Source of the DNA: Marinobacter koreensis | Lineage (GTDB): Bacteria; Pseudomonadota; Gammaproteobacteria; Pseudomonadales; Oleiphilaceae | Direction of reading: 5' to 3' | DNA length: 64,000 nucleotides | Assembly (NCBI RefSeq): GCF_023156285.1 | Contig: NZ_JAKZAJ010000007.1 | Coordinates: 62,001 to 126,000 of the forward strand | Shown here: piece after piece, positions 17,767-26,471 of the stretch | How the letters are laid out: each line of letters begins with the position of its first letter | Position numbering within the stretch: position 1 is the stretch's first letter | Position numbers and translations under genes: made by a program | The notes under the pieces: model-generated | Seen by the model: only the letters and a program-made list of their open reading frames with translations | Databases searched by the model: none | Told to the model about the DNA's origin: nothing

Positions 17767-18867
17767 ATGAAAGTTGTTCAGGTATTGCCAGCCCTTGAAG
17801 GGGGAGGCGTAGAGAGGGGAACCTTGGAAATAGCCCGGGGATTGGTTAAGGCCGGGCATGAGTCAGTTGTTATTTCGGCCGGTGGGGGAATGACTCTCAA
17901 GCTTGAGAAAGAGGGAAGCCGGCATGTTTTATGGGACCTTGGTAAGAAATCTCCTCTTACGTTTCGCCACGTCAGGGCTCTCAGACGTTGGTTGGTGAGT
18001 GAGAAGCCGGATATCTTGCATCTTCGTTCGCGGATGCCTGCATGGGTTTGCTGGTTTGCGTGGAAAGGGTTGCCTGTAGATAATCGCCCCCATTTGGTCA
18101 CGACGGTACACGGTCTATACTCGGTCAGCAGTTATAGCTCGATTATGTGTCGTGGTGAGCGTGTTATTGCAGTGTCGGATACCGTCCGTGAATATATTCG
18201 ATGTAACTATCCGGGAACCGACATGGGCAAGGTGCGTGTTATTCCCAGAGGGATCGACCCCGAAGAGTTTCCCCCTCAATACCGTCCGTCCGAGGAATGG
18301 TTGACGCAATGGTACAGGCAATACCCTCAATTGGCCGAGCGGATGGTGCTGACTTTGCCTGGGCGGCTTACTCGCCTGAAGGGGCATCACGATTTTATTG
18401 ATCTTATCAAGCAACTGTCTCAACAGGGCGAGCCGGTGTGCGGTTTGATCGTTGGTGGCGAAGATCCAAAGCGTAAGGCCTATGCGGCAGAAATCCGGGA
18501 AAGGATTGAACGGGAGCAGTTGAGCGACAGAGTTTTTTTAACTGGCGCAAGGCAGGACATCCGGGAGGTATTTTCAGTCTCTGATCTGGTGCTGTCTCTC
18601 TCGACAAAGCCCGAATCCTTTGGCCGTACGGTTGTGGAGGCGCTTGGTCTGGGGGTTCCGGTTGTGGGCTATGATCACGGAGGGGTGGGTGAGGTTCTTG
18701 CCGCTCTGTATCCTCAAGGGCGGGTACCTCTAGGGGACAAGGACGCTCTCAGAAACGCCGTAATAGGGGTCCTTCAGGATAAGACGCAAAGTCCATGCAA
18801 TGATCGCTTTTTTTTGAGCCGTATGGTCCAGGATACATTGGAGTGCTACCAGGAGTTATTAAGGTGA
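17767..18867 (+). CDS. Glycosyltransferase family 4 protein (A)
   Basis: A 366-residue retaining GT-B glycosyltransferase, probably acting on LPS core or a related glycan at the cytoplasmic face of the inner membrane. The N-terminal domain begins MKVVQVLPALEGGGVERGT, a standard GT4 acceptor-domain opening. The C-terminal domain has LPGRLTRLKGH, LIVGGEDP and the EX7E donor-site motif ESFGRTVVE followed by ALGLGVPVVGYDHGGVGE. Its stop overlaps the next gene's GTG start by 4 bases. Donor and acceptor sugars cannot be predicted. Confidence 0.9.
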   Translation: MKVVQVLPALEGGGVERGTLEIARGLVKAGHESVVISAGGGMTLKLEKEGSRHVLWDLGKKSPLTFRHVRALRRWLVSEKPDILHLRSRMPAWVCWFAWKGLPVDNRPHLVTTVHGLYSVSSYSSIMCRGERVIAVSDTVREYIRCNYPGTDMGKVRVIPRGIDPEEFPPQYRPSEEWLTQWYRQYPQLAERMVLTLPGRLTRLKGHHDFIDLIKQLSQQGEPVCGLIVGGEDPKRKAYAAEIRERIEREQLSDRVFLTGARQDIREVFSVSDLVLSLSTKPESFGRTVVEALGLGVPVVGYDHGGVGEVLAALYPQGRVPLGDKDALRNAVIGVLQDKTQSPCNDRFFLSRMVQDTLECYQELLR

Positions 18868-19670
18868 TCTGGACTGCTGCGGTGTTAGTGGTGTGTGCCT
18901 TGATACTGAGCAGGCGCTATGCGTGGTGGCGTCATGCTGTTGATGAGAAGTATCCTCGTATCCTCATGTATCATATGGTGAGCGAGCATCGGGCGGGGGC
19001 AAAATTTAACAAGTTGCGGGTAAGACCAGAGGCATTTGAGTGGCAGATACGTTGGCTCAGAAACAACGGTTGGTATTTCGCATTAATGTCAGAGTTGTCA
19101 GATGCGAAAAAGCTGCCAACGAAAACGGTATTCTTGACGTTTGACGATGGCTTTGCTGACAACTTTGACAATGCCCATCCTGTCTTAAAAAAGTATGGCG
19201 CCAGGGCGACTCTTTATCTTGTAGTGGATCGCTTTGATCGTGACTGGTCCACGGAAAAGAAAGCTCACCATAACAGTGGTGAATTGATGTATGAGCCCAA
19301 GGTGACTGATGAGCAAGTGGCCGAAATGCTTGCCAGTGGGTGCTGGGAACTGGGGGGGCACACACTGACACATGTCAATCTCTCGCGTCTGGATACGGAG
19401 CAAAAAATGGCTGAGGTAAAGGGGTGCCGAGAGCAGCTTGAGGCTCGATTCGGTGTTCCCATATCGAGCTTTGCGTACCCATTTGGCATTTATGACAAAG
19501 CTGATCTTTCAGTGGCTGAAGAATCTGGCTTTCTGAACGCCGTGACTACGATAGAGGGCATAACGACTGACTACGCCCTGAATCGTTTTGAGTTGCGACG
19601 CATAAAGATCTCGGGCAAGGATAATAAATTGGCGTTTCGTATACGGATGCGCATCGGCAGAAGAGGGTAA
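18864..19670 (+). CDS. Membrane-anchored polysaccharide deacetylase (NodB homology, CE4)
   Basis: A predicted metal-dependent de-N-acetylase or deacetylase of a surface glycan. An N-terminal signal-anchor helix (WTAAVLVVCALILS) places the catalytic domain outside the cytoplasm. The NodB motifs are intact: RILMYHMVSEH, TFDDGF with the catalytic and metal-binding Asp pair, GGHTLTHVNLS with both metal His residues, and FAYPFGIYD. I prefer GTG at 18864: AGGAG lies 8 bases upstream and it makes a GTGA overlap with the preceding stop. An upstream ATG at 18843 is the alternative. About 268 residues. It is embedded between two GT4 genes, so its substrate is probably the glycan they build. Confidence 0.88.
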   Translation: MIWTAAVLVVCALILSRRYAWWRHAVDEKYPRILMYHMVSEHRAGAKFNKLRVRPEAFEWQIRWLRNNGWYFALMSELSDAKKLPTKTVFLTFDDGFADNFDNAHPVLKKYGARATLYLVVDRFDRDWSTEKKAHHNSGELMYEPKVTDEQVAEMLASGCWELGGHTLTHVNLSRLDTEQKMAEVKGCREQLEARFGVPISSFAYPFGIYDKADLSVAEESGFLNAVTTIEGITTDYALNRFELRRIKISGKDNKLAFRIRMRIGRRG

Positions 19671-19673
19671 GAC

Positions 19674-20696
19674 ATGAAAGTATGTCAGATAATGGCCGGT
19701 GACGAAGAGGGTGGTCTGGAAAACCACTTTGTCGAACTCAGTAATGGCCTGCTTGATCACGTGGATTCAGTTGTCGCAATTGGACATGAGAAATACAGGT
19801 CTCGTTTCGCCCCGGGAGTGAAATTTATTGCTCTTGATTTGAGTCGAGGTCGTCGGAATCTGCTACAGCTGGCACGCTTGATCACTATTTTGAGGCGTGA
19901 GTCCCCGGACATTGTCCATGCCCAGGCTAACAAGGCTGTGGATATGCTGGCTCGCATAAGCGCGTTCGTGCCGGGTTATCGCATCGGCACGCTTCATAGT
20001 AGAAAAAAAACGATAGGCATGTATGCGGCGATGCATACCGTTATCGGTGTGAGTAAGGGGGTAGTGGCCAACCTCGATCACCCCCATGTACGAGTAGTAT
20101 ACAATGGAGTTCAAGCCTACTCGGGAAAACCATGGAACAAGGATGCCTTGGCGAAGCATTTCGCGTTGGACCCTGAGCTACCAATCAGTTTGTCTGTAGG
20201 GCGCCTCGTGCCCACCAAGGCGTTCGATAACCTCGTAAGTGCTTGGGAGCCCCAACATGGGCAGCTCATTATAGTGGGTGAGGGCCCGCAAAGAGGTCGG
20301 TTGCAAGAGCAGATTCGGTACGAGCGACTGGATGGGCGTGTTGTTTTAGCGGGGTTTTGCCCTGATGTCCGTGGTATGATGAGTGGAGCAGATCTGTTGA
20401 TATTTGCATCTCACCGTGAAGGTTTCAGCTATGCTTTGGCTGAGGCGTTACTCTGTCGTCTGCCTGTCCTCTCAACCCGTGTGCCTGGAGCTGAGGAGGT
20501 CTTGCCAGATCAATACTTGGTTCCCACAAACGATATCGCCGCCTTGAAACAAGCTCTGTCGGATACAATCGCCGATCTGCCAGCAGCCCAAAAATCGCAA
20601 GCGGAACTTTTTCGCTGGGCCGCTGAGACCCTCACTGTTGAGCATATGGTTTCCGCAACGGAACGGATCTATCGGGAGGTCTTGGGAATAGCATGA
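19674..20696 (+). CDS. Glycosyltransferase family 4 protein (B)
   Basis: A 340-residue GT-B glycosyltransferase. Its short N-terminal domain starts MKVCQIMAGDEEGGLENHFVE and contains PDIVHAQANKA. The C-terminal domain has LSVGRLVPTKAFD, IIVGEGPQRGRL, and the EX7E motif EGFSYALAE followed by ALLCRLPVLSTRVPGAEEVL. It begins 3 bases after the deacetylase stop and its own stop overlaps the following ELM1 gene (ATGA), so the run is one operon. The pattern is like WaaG/PelF-type core transferases, but the sugar cannot be named. Confidence 0.9.
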   Translation: MKVCQIMAGDEEGGLENHFVELSNGLLDHVDSVVAIGHEKYRSRFAPGVKFIALDLSRGRRNLLQLARLITILRRESPDIVHAQANKAVDMLARISAFVPGYRIGTLHSRKKTIGMYAAMHTVIGVSKGVVANLDHPHVRVVYNGVQAYSGKPWNKDALAKHFALDPELPISLSVGRLVPTKAFDNLVSAWEPQHGQLIIVGEGPQRGRLQEQIRYERLDGRVVLAGFCPDVRGMMSGADLLIFASHREGFSYALAEALLCRLPVLSTRVPGAEEVLPDQYLVPTNDIAALKQALSDTIADLPAAQKSQAELFRWAAETLTVEHMVSATERIYREVLGIA

Positions 20697-21727
20697 GGCG
20701 CTTGCACGTATTGCTATTATCCGACGGACTGGATGGACATGTAAATCAGGCTCGTGGGCTCGTAGCGTGGTTATCAGAACGGTATGCTATCGAGTGTGTT
20801 GAGGTTGATGTACGTTTGCGTTTTCGGGCTATAGCGAGATTGTCTTTTCCGTCCCTCTTGCGAAATGTACGATGGGCGTCTGGACTAATTGTGGGACTTT
20901 ACAAGTCCTTTAAGGCTCCATTGCCCAGGTCACAGCTTATTGTATCCGCTGGTGGAAATACCTCCTTTTTGAATGTCGCTTTAGGCCGGAAGTGGCGAGT
21001 TCCAAACGTGTTCCTAGGCTCCAAGCGACGGTTGCGGTCAGACGATTTCGCTGCGCATTTAACGCTAGAGCCGACCGGAGAGCCAAACAACATTGTGATG
21101 ATGTTGGCTCCTACACTCGTTAACCCTGAGGATCTGAGACAAAAAGGCCGAGACCTCCGCCTTGCTTTGAATCTCTCGGCCGATGAAAAACTCAATATGC
21201 TGGCAGTCGGCGGCGATGGTGCCGGGTATCAGTATGACAGTAAAGCCGTACAGCAGTTAGCCCAGTTATTGATCTGGGAGCATGAGCGTACTGGCAAGCG
21301 CTGGTTATTAACCACTTCTCGGAGGACGGGAGCAGACTTAGAGAAGCAGCTCAGACAATCTATACCGCCTACTATCTTAGCAGACAGTGTATGGTGGTCA
21401 GAAAACCCCCGTAAAGCCATGTCAGCCTACTTGGGCGCCGCAGATCAGGTTTTTATTACAGCAGACAGCATGTCTATGATTGCGGAAGCCATTGCGAGCG
21501 AAAAGCCCTCCGTTGTGCTTGTGCCGGAAAGAGCGTGCCCGACGGAACGTTATCAAGAGGCTCTTGACAAGTTTTTTAATGCAAAGTTGGCTGTCAAATC
21601 TGATTTGATTGATCCACGGCCGTGCTCTATCTCTCCAGTACACCTGCGGGACATCAAAGATCACTTTCTTTGCGAACTTGAACAATTGTTGCCGGTATTG
21701 GCAGATTACCGAGTTTCTGGAACATGA
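20693..21727 (+). CDS. ELM1-family protein (copy 2), putative GT-B-fold glycosyltransferase
   Basis: A 344-residue paralogue of the first ELM1-family gene. It shares the N-terminal motif LSDGLDGHVNQARGL (compare ISDGKAGHLNQSLGL), the central TTSRRTG, and ADSMSMIAEAIAS with the same DSxSMIxEA core. Between the motifs the two proteins differ widely, so the duplication is old or the copies were acquired separately. The ATGA overlap with the GT4 gene implies translational coupling. A glycosyltransferase role in the same glycan is inferred from family and context. Confidence 0.75.
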   Translation: MRRLHVLLLSDGLDGHVNQARGLVAWLSERYAIECVEVDVRLRFRAIARLSFPSLLRNVRWASGLIVGLYKSFKAPLPRSQLIVSAGGNTSFLNVALGRKWRVPNVFLGSKRRLRSDDFAAHLTLEPTGEPNNIVMMLAPTLVNPEDLRQKGRDLRLALNLSADEKLNMLAVGGDGAGYQYDSKAVQQLAQLLIWEHERTGKRWLLTTSRRTGADLEKQLRQSIPPTILADSVWWSENPRKAMSAYLGAADQVFITADSMSMIAEAIASEKPSVVLVPERACPTERYQEALDKFFNAKLAVKSDLIDPRPCSISPVHLRDIKDHFLCELEQLLPVLADYRVSGT

Positions 21728-21783
21728 TCTCCAAATATGTTCCGGGCAGTACTAGAGAAATCAAACAAAACTTTAGGTGATAT

Positions 21784-22761
21784 GTGAACGTTTTTATTGC
21801 CAGTTCACCACTGCAATTATTCAATTGCGTTGAAGCGAGGAATCGATTTCACCAGAATCAAGATAACCATTTATTATTTGTATATAAGAAGACGATTGAT
21901 CTTGAGCAGGCTCGCCCTTTGCTTGATGATCGCTGGGCGTCGAAAGCATTTTTTAAGTGGACTAAATTTTCACGTCTGTTGTATGGGTTCACCTTGCGTT
22001 CATATTTGAAGCGCTTTAGAACAGCAGAAAGTCTTTACCTCGGATATCCCTATAATATTCGTGCGCATTTTGCAAACAGTCTCGATGCTCGGGTTTGGAT
22101 TGTGGATGATGGTAATTATTCGGTGTGGCTGTTTGAGCAACTCGATAAACAAAAAAGCGAAATTTGGCGTGCTCCTTCACTTATGGATCGTCTGCTCAGG
22201 CGGCGAGTTAGTACGGAATACTTGAAACGTGCGGGATTCTTCACTGCTTATCCGTTGCTGGAGAAAAAGAGTCATGAAGTTATTTGCAATGACTTTAGGG
22301 GCATAAAGGCTACTCTTCAAGAAGTGCGTCAAGCTGAAGGAGTAGCTTTTATAGGAAGTCCTGTGATTGGAGCACTTGTATCTACGGAGTCTCAGTTTTT
22401 GGCGGTGATGACGCAGGTGTCAAAACATTTTTGCGGGCAGAGAATTCGCTATTTAGCGCACCGATATGAAAATGTCGATTATTTGCGTCGTTTGCTAAAA
22501 GGGTTGAACTTCGAAGTTATTCGTTGTTCAACGCTAGTGGAGCTTCAATTTGCTTTGGATGGCTTTAAGCCGAGAGTTGCCGTTTCGTTGTTTTCCTCAG
22601 CTCTAGTAAACCTCGGTTTAATTTACGACATTCCTATGACGGCATTCCGAGTTCCAGATGACTGGATTCCCCCAAAGCGAAAGGATATTTGCCGTCTGAT
22701 ATATAAGCAGTTGGAACAAGATGGCGTATCCATAACTCCGCTTGTGGTTAAACGGGCCTGA
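21784..22761 (+). CDS. Sialyltransferase-like glycosyltransferase (PolyST/GT52-like)
   Basis: A 325-residue protein starting MNVFIASSPLQLFNCVEA, an opening shared by bacterial polysialyl- and GT52 sialyltransferase-type proteins. A later region (RIRYLAHRYENVDYLRRLL, then AVSLFSSALVNLGLIYDIP) resembles the C-terminal half of those families, where a nucleotide-sugar phosphate is bound. The assignment is by pattern memory only. The start is GTG at 21784 with GGTGA-type purines upstream. The gene is clearly more AT-rich than its left-hand neighbours and ends the plus-strand run. No sialic acid synthesis genes occur in the window, so the donor may be another nonulosonate or the genes may lie elsewhere. 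Confidence 0.55.
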   Translation: MNVFIASSPLQLFNCVEARNRFHQNQDNHLLFVYKKTIDLEQARPLLDDRWASKAFFKWTKFSRLLYGFTLRSYLKRFRTAESLYLGYPYNIRAHFANSLDARVWIVDDGNYSVWLFEQLDKQKSEIWRAPSLMDRLLRRRVSTEYLKRAGFFTAYPLLEKKSHEVICNDFRGIKATLQEVRQAEGVAFIGSPVIGALVSTESQFLAVMTQVSKHFCGQRIRYLAHRYENVDYLRRLLKGLNFEVIRCSTLVELQFALDGFKPRVAVSLFSSALVNLGLIYDIPMTAFRVPDDWIPPKRKDICRLIYKQLEQDGVSITPLVVKRA

Positions 22762-22846
22762 TGCTGTAAAAAAAGCGCGCTACCCGAGTATTTAATAAGA
22801 TTGCCGCCATAAGCAGGATTTCCTTTTGATAGAAGATGGCTTTCAT

Positions 22847-24091
22847 TCAATAATAAGGCGTGCGCTCTTTATGTGGACGATTTTGGGGGGCATTTTTCCC
22901 GCAAAAGGCTCCTAACGCTATAAAAACTATTGCCCAAGGCTCGTATACAAAAAGATGAATATCGAAGATTCCTCTCGTTGTGAAAAAAATGAGTAGAAGT
23001 ATTGAAAATTTAACTAATGGATCATCTTTTTCCAAAGTTCTTGAGGCTCTAATGTAAATCCATAAAATGCTCGATATTAGAGCTGCGCTGCCTAGAAGTC
23101 CGAACGAAAAGACTAACTCAAGGTACATTGAGTGTGGATGCAAAAAGTGATCTACTACATTGAGATGCTTAAAGGTGCCTGGCCCATAGCCAAACCAAGG
23201 CTTCTGAGCAATGAAATCCAGTGTGGCTGAATAAATTGCATTCCGACCACTCAGAATATCACCTCCTCTATAGATTCCTGAAAAAATGCTATGAAGTATG
23301 AAATTATCAGAAATCAGGTTTCCGGCGAAAAGTAAAAGGAATATAAACAAAAAAATTAATGTTATTAGTTTTTTTCTCTGAAATATCATGCCTGCTGAAA
23401 ATGCAGTCACGGCGATCGCTAGCAAGGTTCCTCGAGAAAGGGATAGGATTAAGATAATGCAATATATTGTAAGGCCTGTGCTATAAATGTAGGTTTCAGT
23501 TTTTGTTAAATAAATTTTTCGATCTAATAAAATGCAAATTAACGGAATGGATGCAATAGCGATTTCCGTAGCAATAATATTTCTGCTGTAAGATAGTCCG
23601 AAAATTTTTGGCCAATTATTTGATTGGACGGCAAAGTCAACGGACTTTGAGTTCCATAATAGGTATAAAAAAATAGCGGTTAAAAAAATTACGGAGACCA
23701 TGCTAGTGCCACGTAATATTGATGCGGAATGGAAATTTTTTCCTAAATAAGAAAAAGTCAGAAGAAGAGTAAAAGCTCTCAAAAGGTCGTAAAGGGGTTT
23801 GAGGCCTTTTGATGGTAAAGTTGAAAAGACGATTGCTATGAAGAAAGTTGTAAAAAGTAGAATTATTGGGGCTTTATACTGGCTACATAGTCGACCTGGA
23901 AAGTTAAAATCGGAACGAAAAATCAGTGCCAATGCCAGAAGAGCGGCGCCACTACTCAAAGAGAAGGGTGCGTATAGAAATATAAGAGAGCACGCGCCGA
24001 AAATCAGTATTAATAAGTTGAGCGAATTAATGGTATGAAAAGTGTTTGATCGATTCATTTTGGGAACTGATTCAGGATATTTGAGTGGCAC
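22847..24091 (-). CDS. O-antigen ligase / polymerase family membrane protein (WaaL/Wzy_C)
   Basis: A 414-residue polytopic inner-membrane protein with about 10-12 hydrophobic segments. Family features are SLSRGTLLAIAV in one helix, a periplasmic loop containing KPWFGYGPGTF, and HPHSMYLELVFSFGLLG, the region with the ligase-essential His and Arg in WaaL. It probably joins O-antigen or another undecaprenyl-linked glycan to lipid A-core. Ligase and polymerase cannot be separated by sequence alone. The gene is strikingly AT-rich and opposite in strand to the glycosyltransferase operon, which suggests separate acquisition. It follows the second acyltransferase gene by 64 bases on the same strand. 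Confidence 0.83.
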   Translation of the reverse strand: MPLKYPESVPKMNRSNTFHTINSLNLLILIFGACSLIFLYAPFSLSSGAALLALALIFRSDFNFPGRLCSQYKAPIILLFTTFFIAIVFSTLPSKGLKPLYDLLRAFTLLLTFSYLGKNFHSASILRGTSMVSVIFLTAIFLYLLWNSKSVDFAVQSNNWPKIFGLSYSRNIIATEIAIASIPLICILLDRKIYLTKTETYIYSTGLTIYCIILILSLSRGTLLAIAVTAFSAGMIFQRKKLITLIFLFIFLLLFAGNLISDNFILHSIFSGIYRGGDILSGRNAIYSATLDFIAQKPWFGYGPGTFKHLNVVDHFLHPHSMYLELVFSFGLLGSAALISSILWIYIRASRTLEKDDPLVKFSILLLIFFTTRGIFDIHLFVYEPWAIVFIALGAFCGKNAPQNRPHKERTPYY

Positions 24092-24155
24092 TATTCTAGT
24101 TCAATAGTAAAACGATTGCGGGAGGTGATTTGCACGGCCTACTAAATGTTGCTGT

Positions 24156-25118
24156 TCAGGCATCTTTGGTTGGCGTTCCCGCATAGAAGCCGGAGTCCTC
24201 AGGATCGGGCCGAGTTTTGAAACGCCGGTGCATCCATAAGTATTGCTCTGGAGCCTTGCGAATTTCTTTCTCGATAATGGTGTTGATGCGAGTGGCATCT
24301 TCGAGGTCGTCGCCACTGGGAAAGTTTTCCAGTGGTGGATGGAAATAGATATCGTAGCCTGGTTTGCCTTTTCGTCGGAAATGGCTAAAGGGGACTATGG
24401 CGCACTTGCTTCTTTCTGCAATACGTGAGGTCGCTGTGATAGTGCCTGCCTCAATTCCGAAGAATGGTGCAAATACAATGTCCTTTCTGCCATAGTCCTG
24501 ATCTGTAGCATACCAGACAGCGTGATTTTGTTGCAGGCTACGAAACAGGCCTCGCAAATCCCGTGCCCCCAGAACCGTTCCGTAACGGCGCTCGCGAGCT
24601 CTCGTCATCACTGCATTCAGCAATGGGTTATTATGGTCGCGCTGCATAACGTCGGCTTCAATAAACTCGGTAACAAGGCTTCCGCCGAGGTCCAGAGTGC
24701 TGTAATGGCCCCCTAGCAGAATGACTCCGTTACCTCCTTCCAAGGCCTTTTTGAAGTGGTTCAAACCATGAATGTAAGTGATGTTGGTAAGTTTGGCGGG
24801 GTCGCGAAACCAAGCTATTCCAAGCTCCATCAGACCAATCCCGTTAGCTATAAAGGTTTTCCGTACCAGGGAGGCTTTCTGCTCATCCGATAATTCCGGA
24901 AAACACAGGCGAATGTTGGTTTCGGTAATATGGCGGCGTCTATTGAGCAGTTTCCAGGCCAATAGGCCGATAGATTTCCCCAGCACCCATTGGCAGCGAA
25001 TAGGTAGTTGTGCAACCAGCCACATTAGCGCGATAACCAGCCAAGTTGCCCACCATCTGGGAGAAAGATAAGCCGAGTAGTCAGTGTTTCTCGGATGTTT
25101 GTGGTCTGTCTTCTTCAA
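24156..25118 (-). CDS. Lipid A biosynthesis acyltransferase, LpxL/HtrB family (copy 2)
   Basis: A 320-residue predicted Kdo2-lipid A secondary acyltransferase. An N-terminal membrane anchor (WWATWLVIALMWLVAQL) is followed by the catalytic HX4D motif HYSTLD in the context ILLGGHYSTLDLGGSL. Further motifs are MQRDHNNPLLN, YATDQDYGRKD, VFAPFFG and the ending PEQYLWMHRRFKTRP, which is the classic LpxL tail. It resembles E. coli LpxL more closely than copy 1 does. It lies divergent from waaA with a 99-base gap, consistent with coordinated lipid A/Kdo assembly. Confidence 0.92.
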   Translation of the reverse strand: MKKTDHKHPRNTDYSAYLSPRWWATWLVIALMWLVAQLPIRCQWVLGKSIGLLAWKLLNRRRHITETNIRLCFPELSDEQKASLVRKTFIANGIGLMELGIAWFRDPAKLTNITYIHGLNHFKKALEGGNGVILLGGHYSTLDLGGSLVTEFIEADVMQRDHNNPLLNAVMTRARERRYGTVLGARDLRGLFRSLQQNHAVWYATDQDYGRKDIVFAPFFGIEAGTITATSRIAERSKCAIVPFSHFRRKGKPGYDIYFHPPLENFPSGDDLEDATRINTIIEKEIRKAPEQYLWMHRRFKTRPDPEDSGFYAGTPTKDA

Positions 25119-25217
25119 AATCGCGGTCCTGGATCGACAAATTGTTTATCCGAGGGCAAGATGCCGTCGTAAAAATTAATTGCGCATAATAACGCATCGT
25201 TTCGCAGGGAGTCCCGC

Positions 25218-26471
25218 GTGTTGATGTTCATTTATTCCCAACTCATAAGATTGTTTCTACCACTTATTTTTTTTCGGTTGTGGTGGCGTGGGCGAAGCAA
25301 TCCCGCATTGCGGCTGGACTGGCGGCACAGGCTGGGAATTGTGCCACAGATGGAAGGTCGGGTTGTATGGGTACATGCCGTTTCGGTTGGCGAGGCAATT
25401 GCTGCAGGGCCTGTGATCGGAAAGTTGCTGGAGCGTGATCCTCAAGCTGCCATCCTCATGACTGCGATGACGGAAACCGGCCTTTCCCAGGCGCGGAAAA
25501 TGTTCGGAAACCGGATCCAGTACGCCTATGCACCCTACGACACCCCGGGGTCAATCCGCCGCTTCCTGGACCGGGTCCGTCCCAGCATTCTCGTTATTAT
25601 GGAAACCGAGATCTGGCCCAACATGATTCGTCAGAGTCGCTCGAGGGATATTCCTGTATTTCTGATCAATGCGCGTCTGTCGGAGCGTTCTGCACGAGGG
25701 TATGAGCGGGTGAGTCGGCTGGTCGCACCTGTTGTCAAAAGCATCAGCTGGGTTGCGGCCCAGGCAGAGCCGGATGCCGAGCGGTTTCGCCGTATTGGTG
25801 TGGCGCCCGACAGTGTGGAAGTGACAGGCAGCGTGAAATTTGATGTGGATATTCCGGAGGACATCCGTCGGCAGGCGCGGGAACTGAAAAAGCGCCTGGG
25901 GGAGCGGCCGATCTGGATCGGCGGGAGTACTCATGCGGGCGAGGATGCCCAGTTGCTGACGGCTCATGAACAGGTGCTGGCCGTGCATCCCGACGCCATG
26001 TTGATACTGGTTCCCCGTCATCCGGAGCGGTTTGATCCCGTCGCCGCCAAAGTCCACGCCCGTGGGCTTGCCCTGGCTCGTCGGTCCTCCGATGAGGATC
26101 CGGCGCCGGCCCAGGTATATCTGGGGGATACGATGGGGGAGCTGATGATGCTCTATGGTGCCAGCGATATCGCCTTTGTGGGCGGTTCTCTGATCGAGCG
26201 CGGTGGGCACAATCCTTTGGAGCCTGCCGGCTGGGGCATTCCGGTGTTTTCAGGCAAGCACGTTTTCAATTTTGAGACGATCTACGATCGATTGCTTGAA
26301 GGGGCTGGTGTCTGCTTTGTGTCCAGCGCGGAAGAACTGGCGACGTCCCTTGTTCATCTTTTCAGTCAGCCTGCGGCGCGTCTTGAAACGGGGCGGAGGG
26401 CGCTGAATGTGGTAAACCAGAATCGTGGGGCGTTGGAGCGGGTCGTAGACGGAATTATCGATCGGCTGTGA
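25218..26471 (+). CDS. waaA: 3-deoxy-D-manno-octulosonic acid (Kdo) transferase
   Basis: WaaA (KdtA) adds Kdo to lipid IVA at the inner membrane, the essential first core step. The 417-residue protein has an N-terminal membrane anchor (LIRLFLPLIFFRLWW), then WVHAVSVGEAIAAGPVI, MTETGLSQA, ETEIWPN, NARLSERSARGY and the C-terminal GGSLIERGGHNPLEPAGWG donor-binding region. The frame opens at GTG 25218, with an ATG two codons later. It is convergent with the tolC homologue, with a long hairpin between the two stops. Confidence 0.96.
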   Translation: MLMFIYSQLIRLFLPLIFFRLWWRGRSNPALRLDWRHRLGIVPQMEGRVVWVHAVSVGEAIAAGPVIGKLLERDPQAAILMTAMTETGLSQARKMFGNRIQYAYAPYDTPGSIRRFLDRVRPSILVIMETEIWPNMIRQSRSRDIPVFLINARLSERSARGYERVSRLVAPVVKSISWVAAQAEPDAERFRRIGVAPDSVEVTGSVKFDVDIPEDIRRQARELKKRLGERPIWIGGSTHAGEDAQLLTAHEQVLAVHPDAMLILVPRHPERFDPVAAKVHARGLALARRSSDEDPAPAQVYLGDTMGELMMLYGASDIAFVGGSLIERGGHNPLEPAGWGIPVFSGKHVFNFETIYDRLLEGAGVCFVSSAEELATSLVHLFSQPAARLETGRRALNVVNQNRGALERVVDGIIDRL

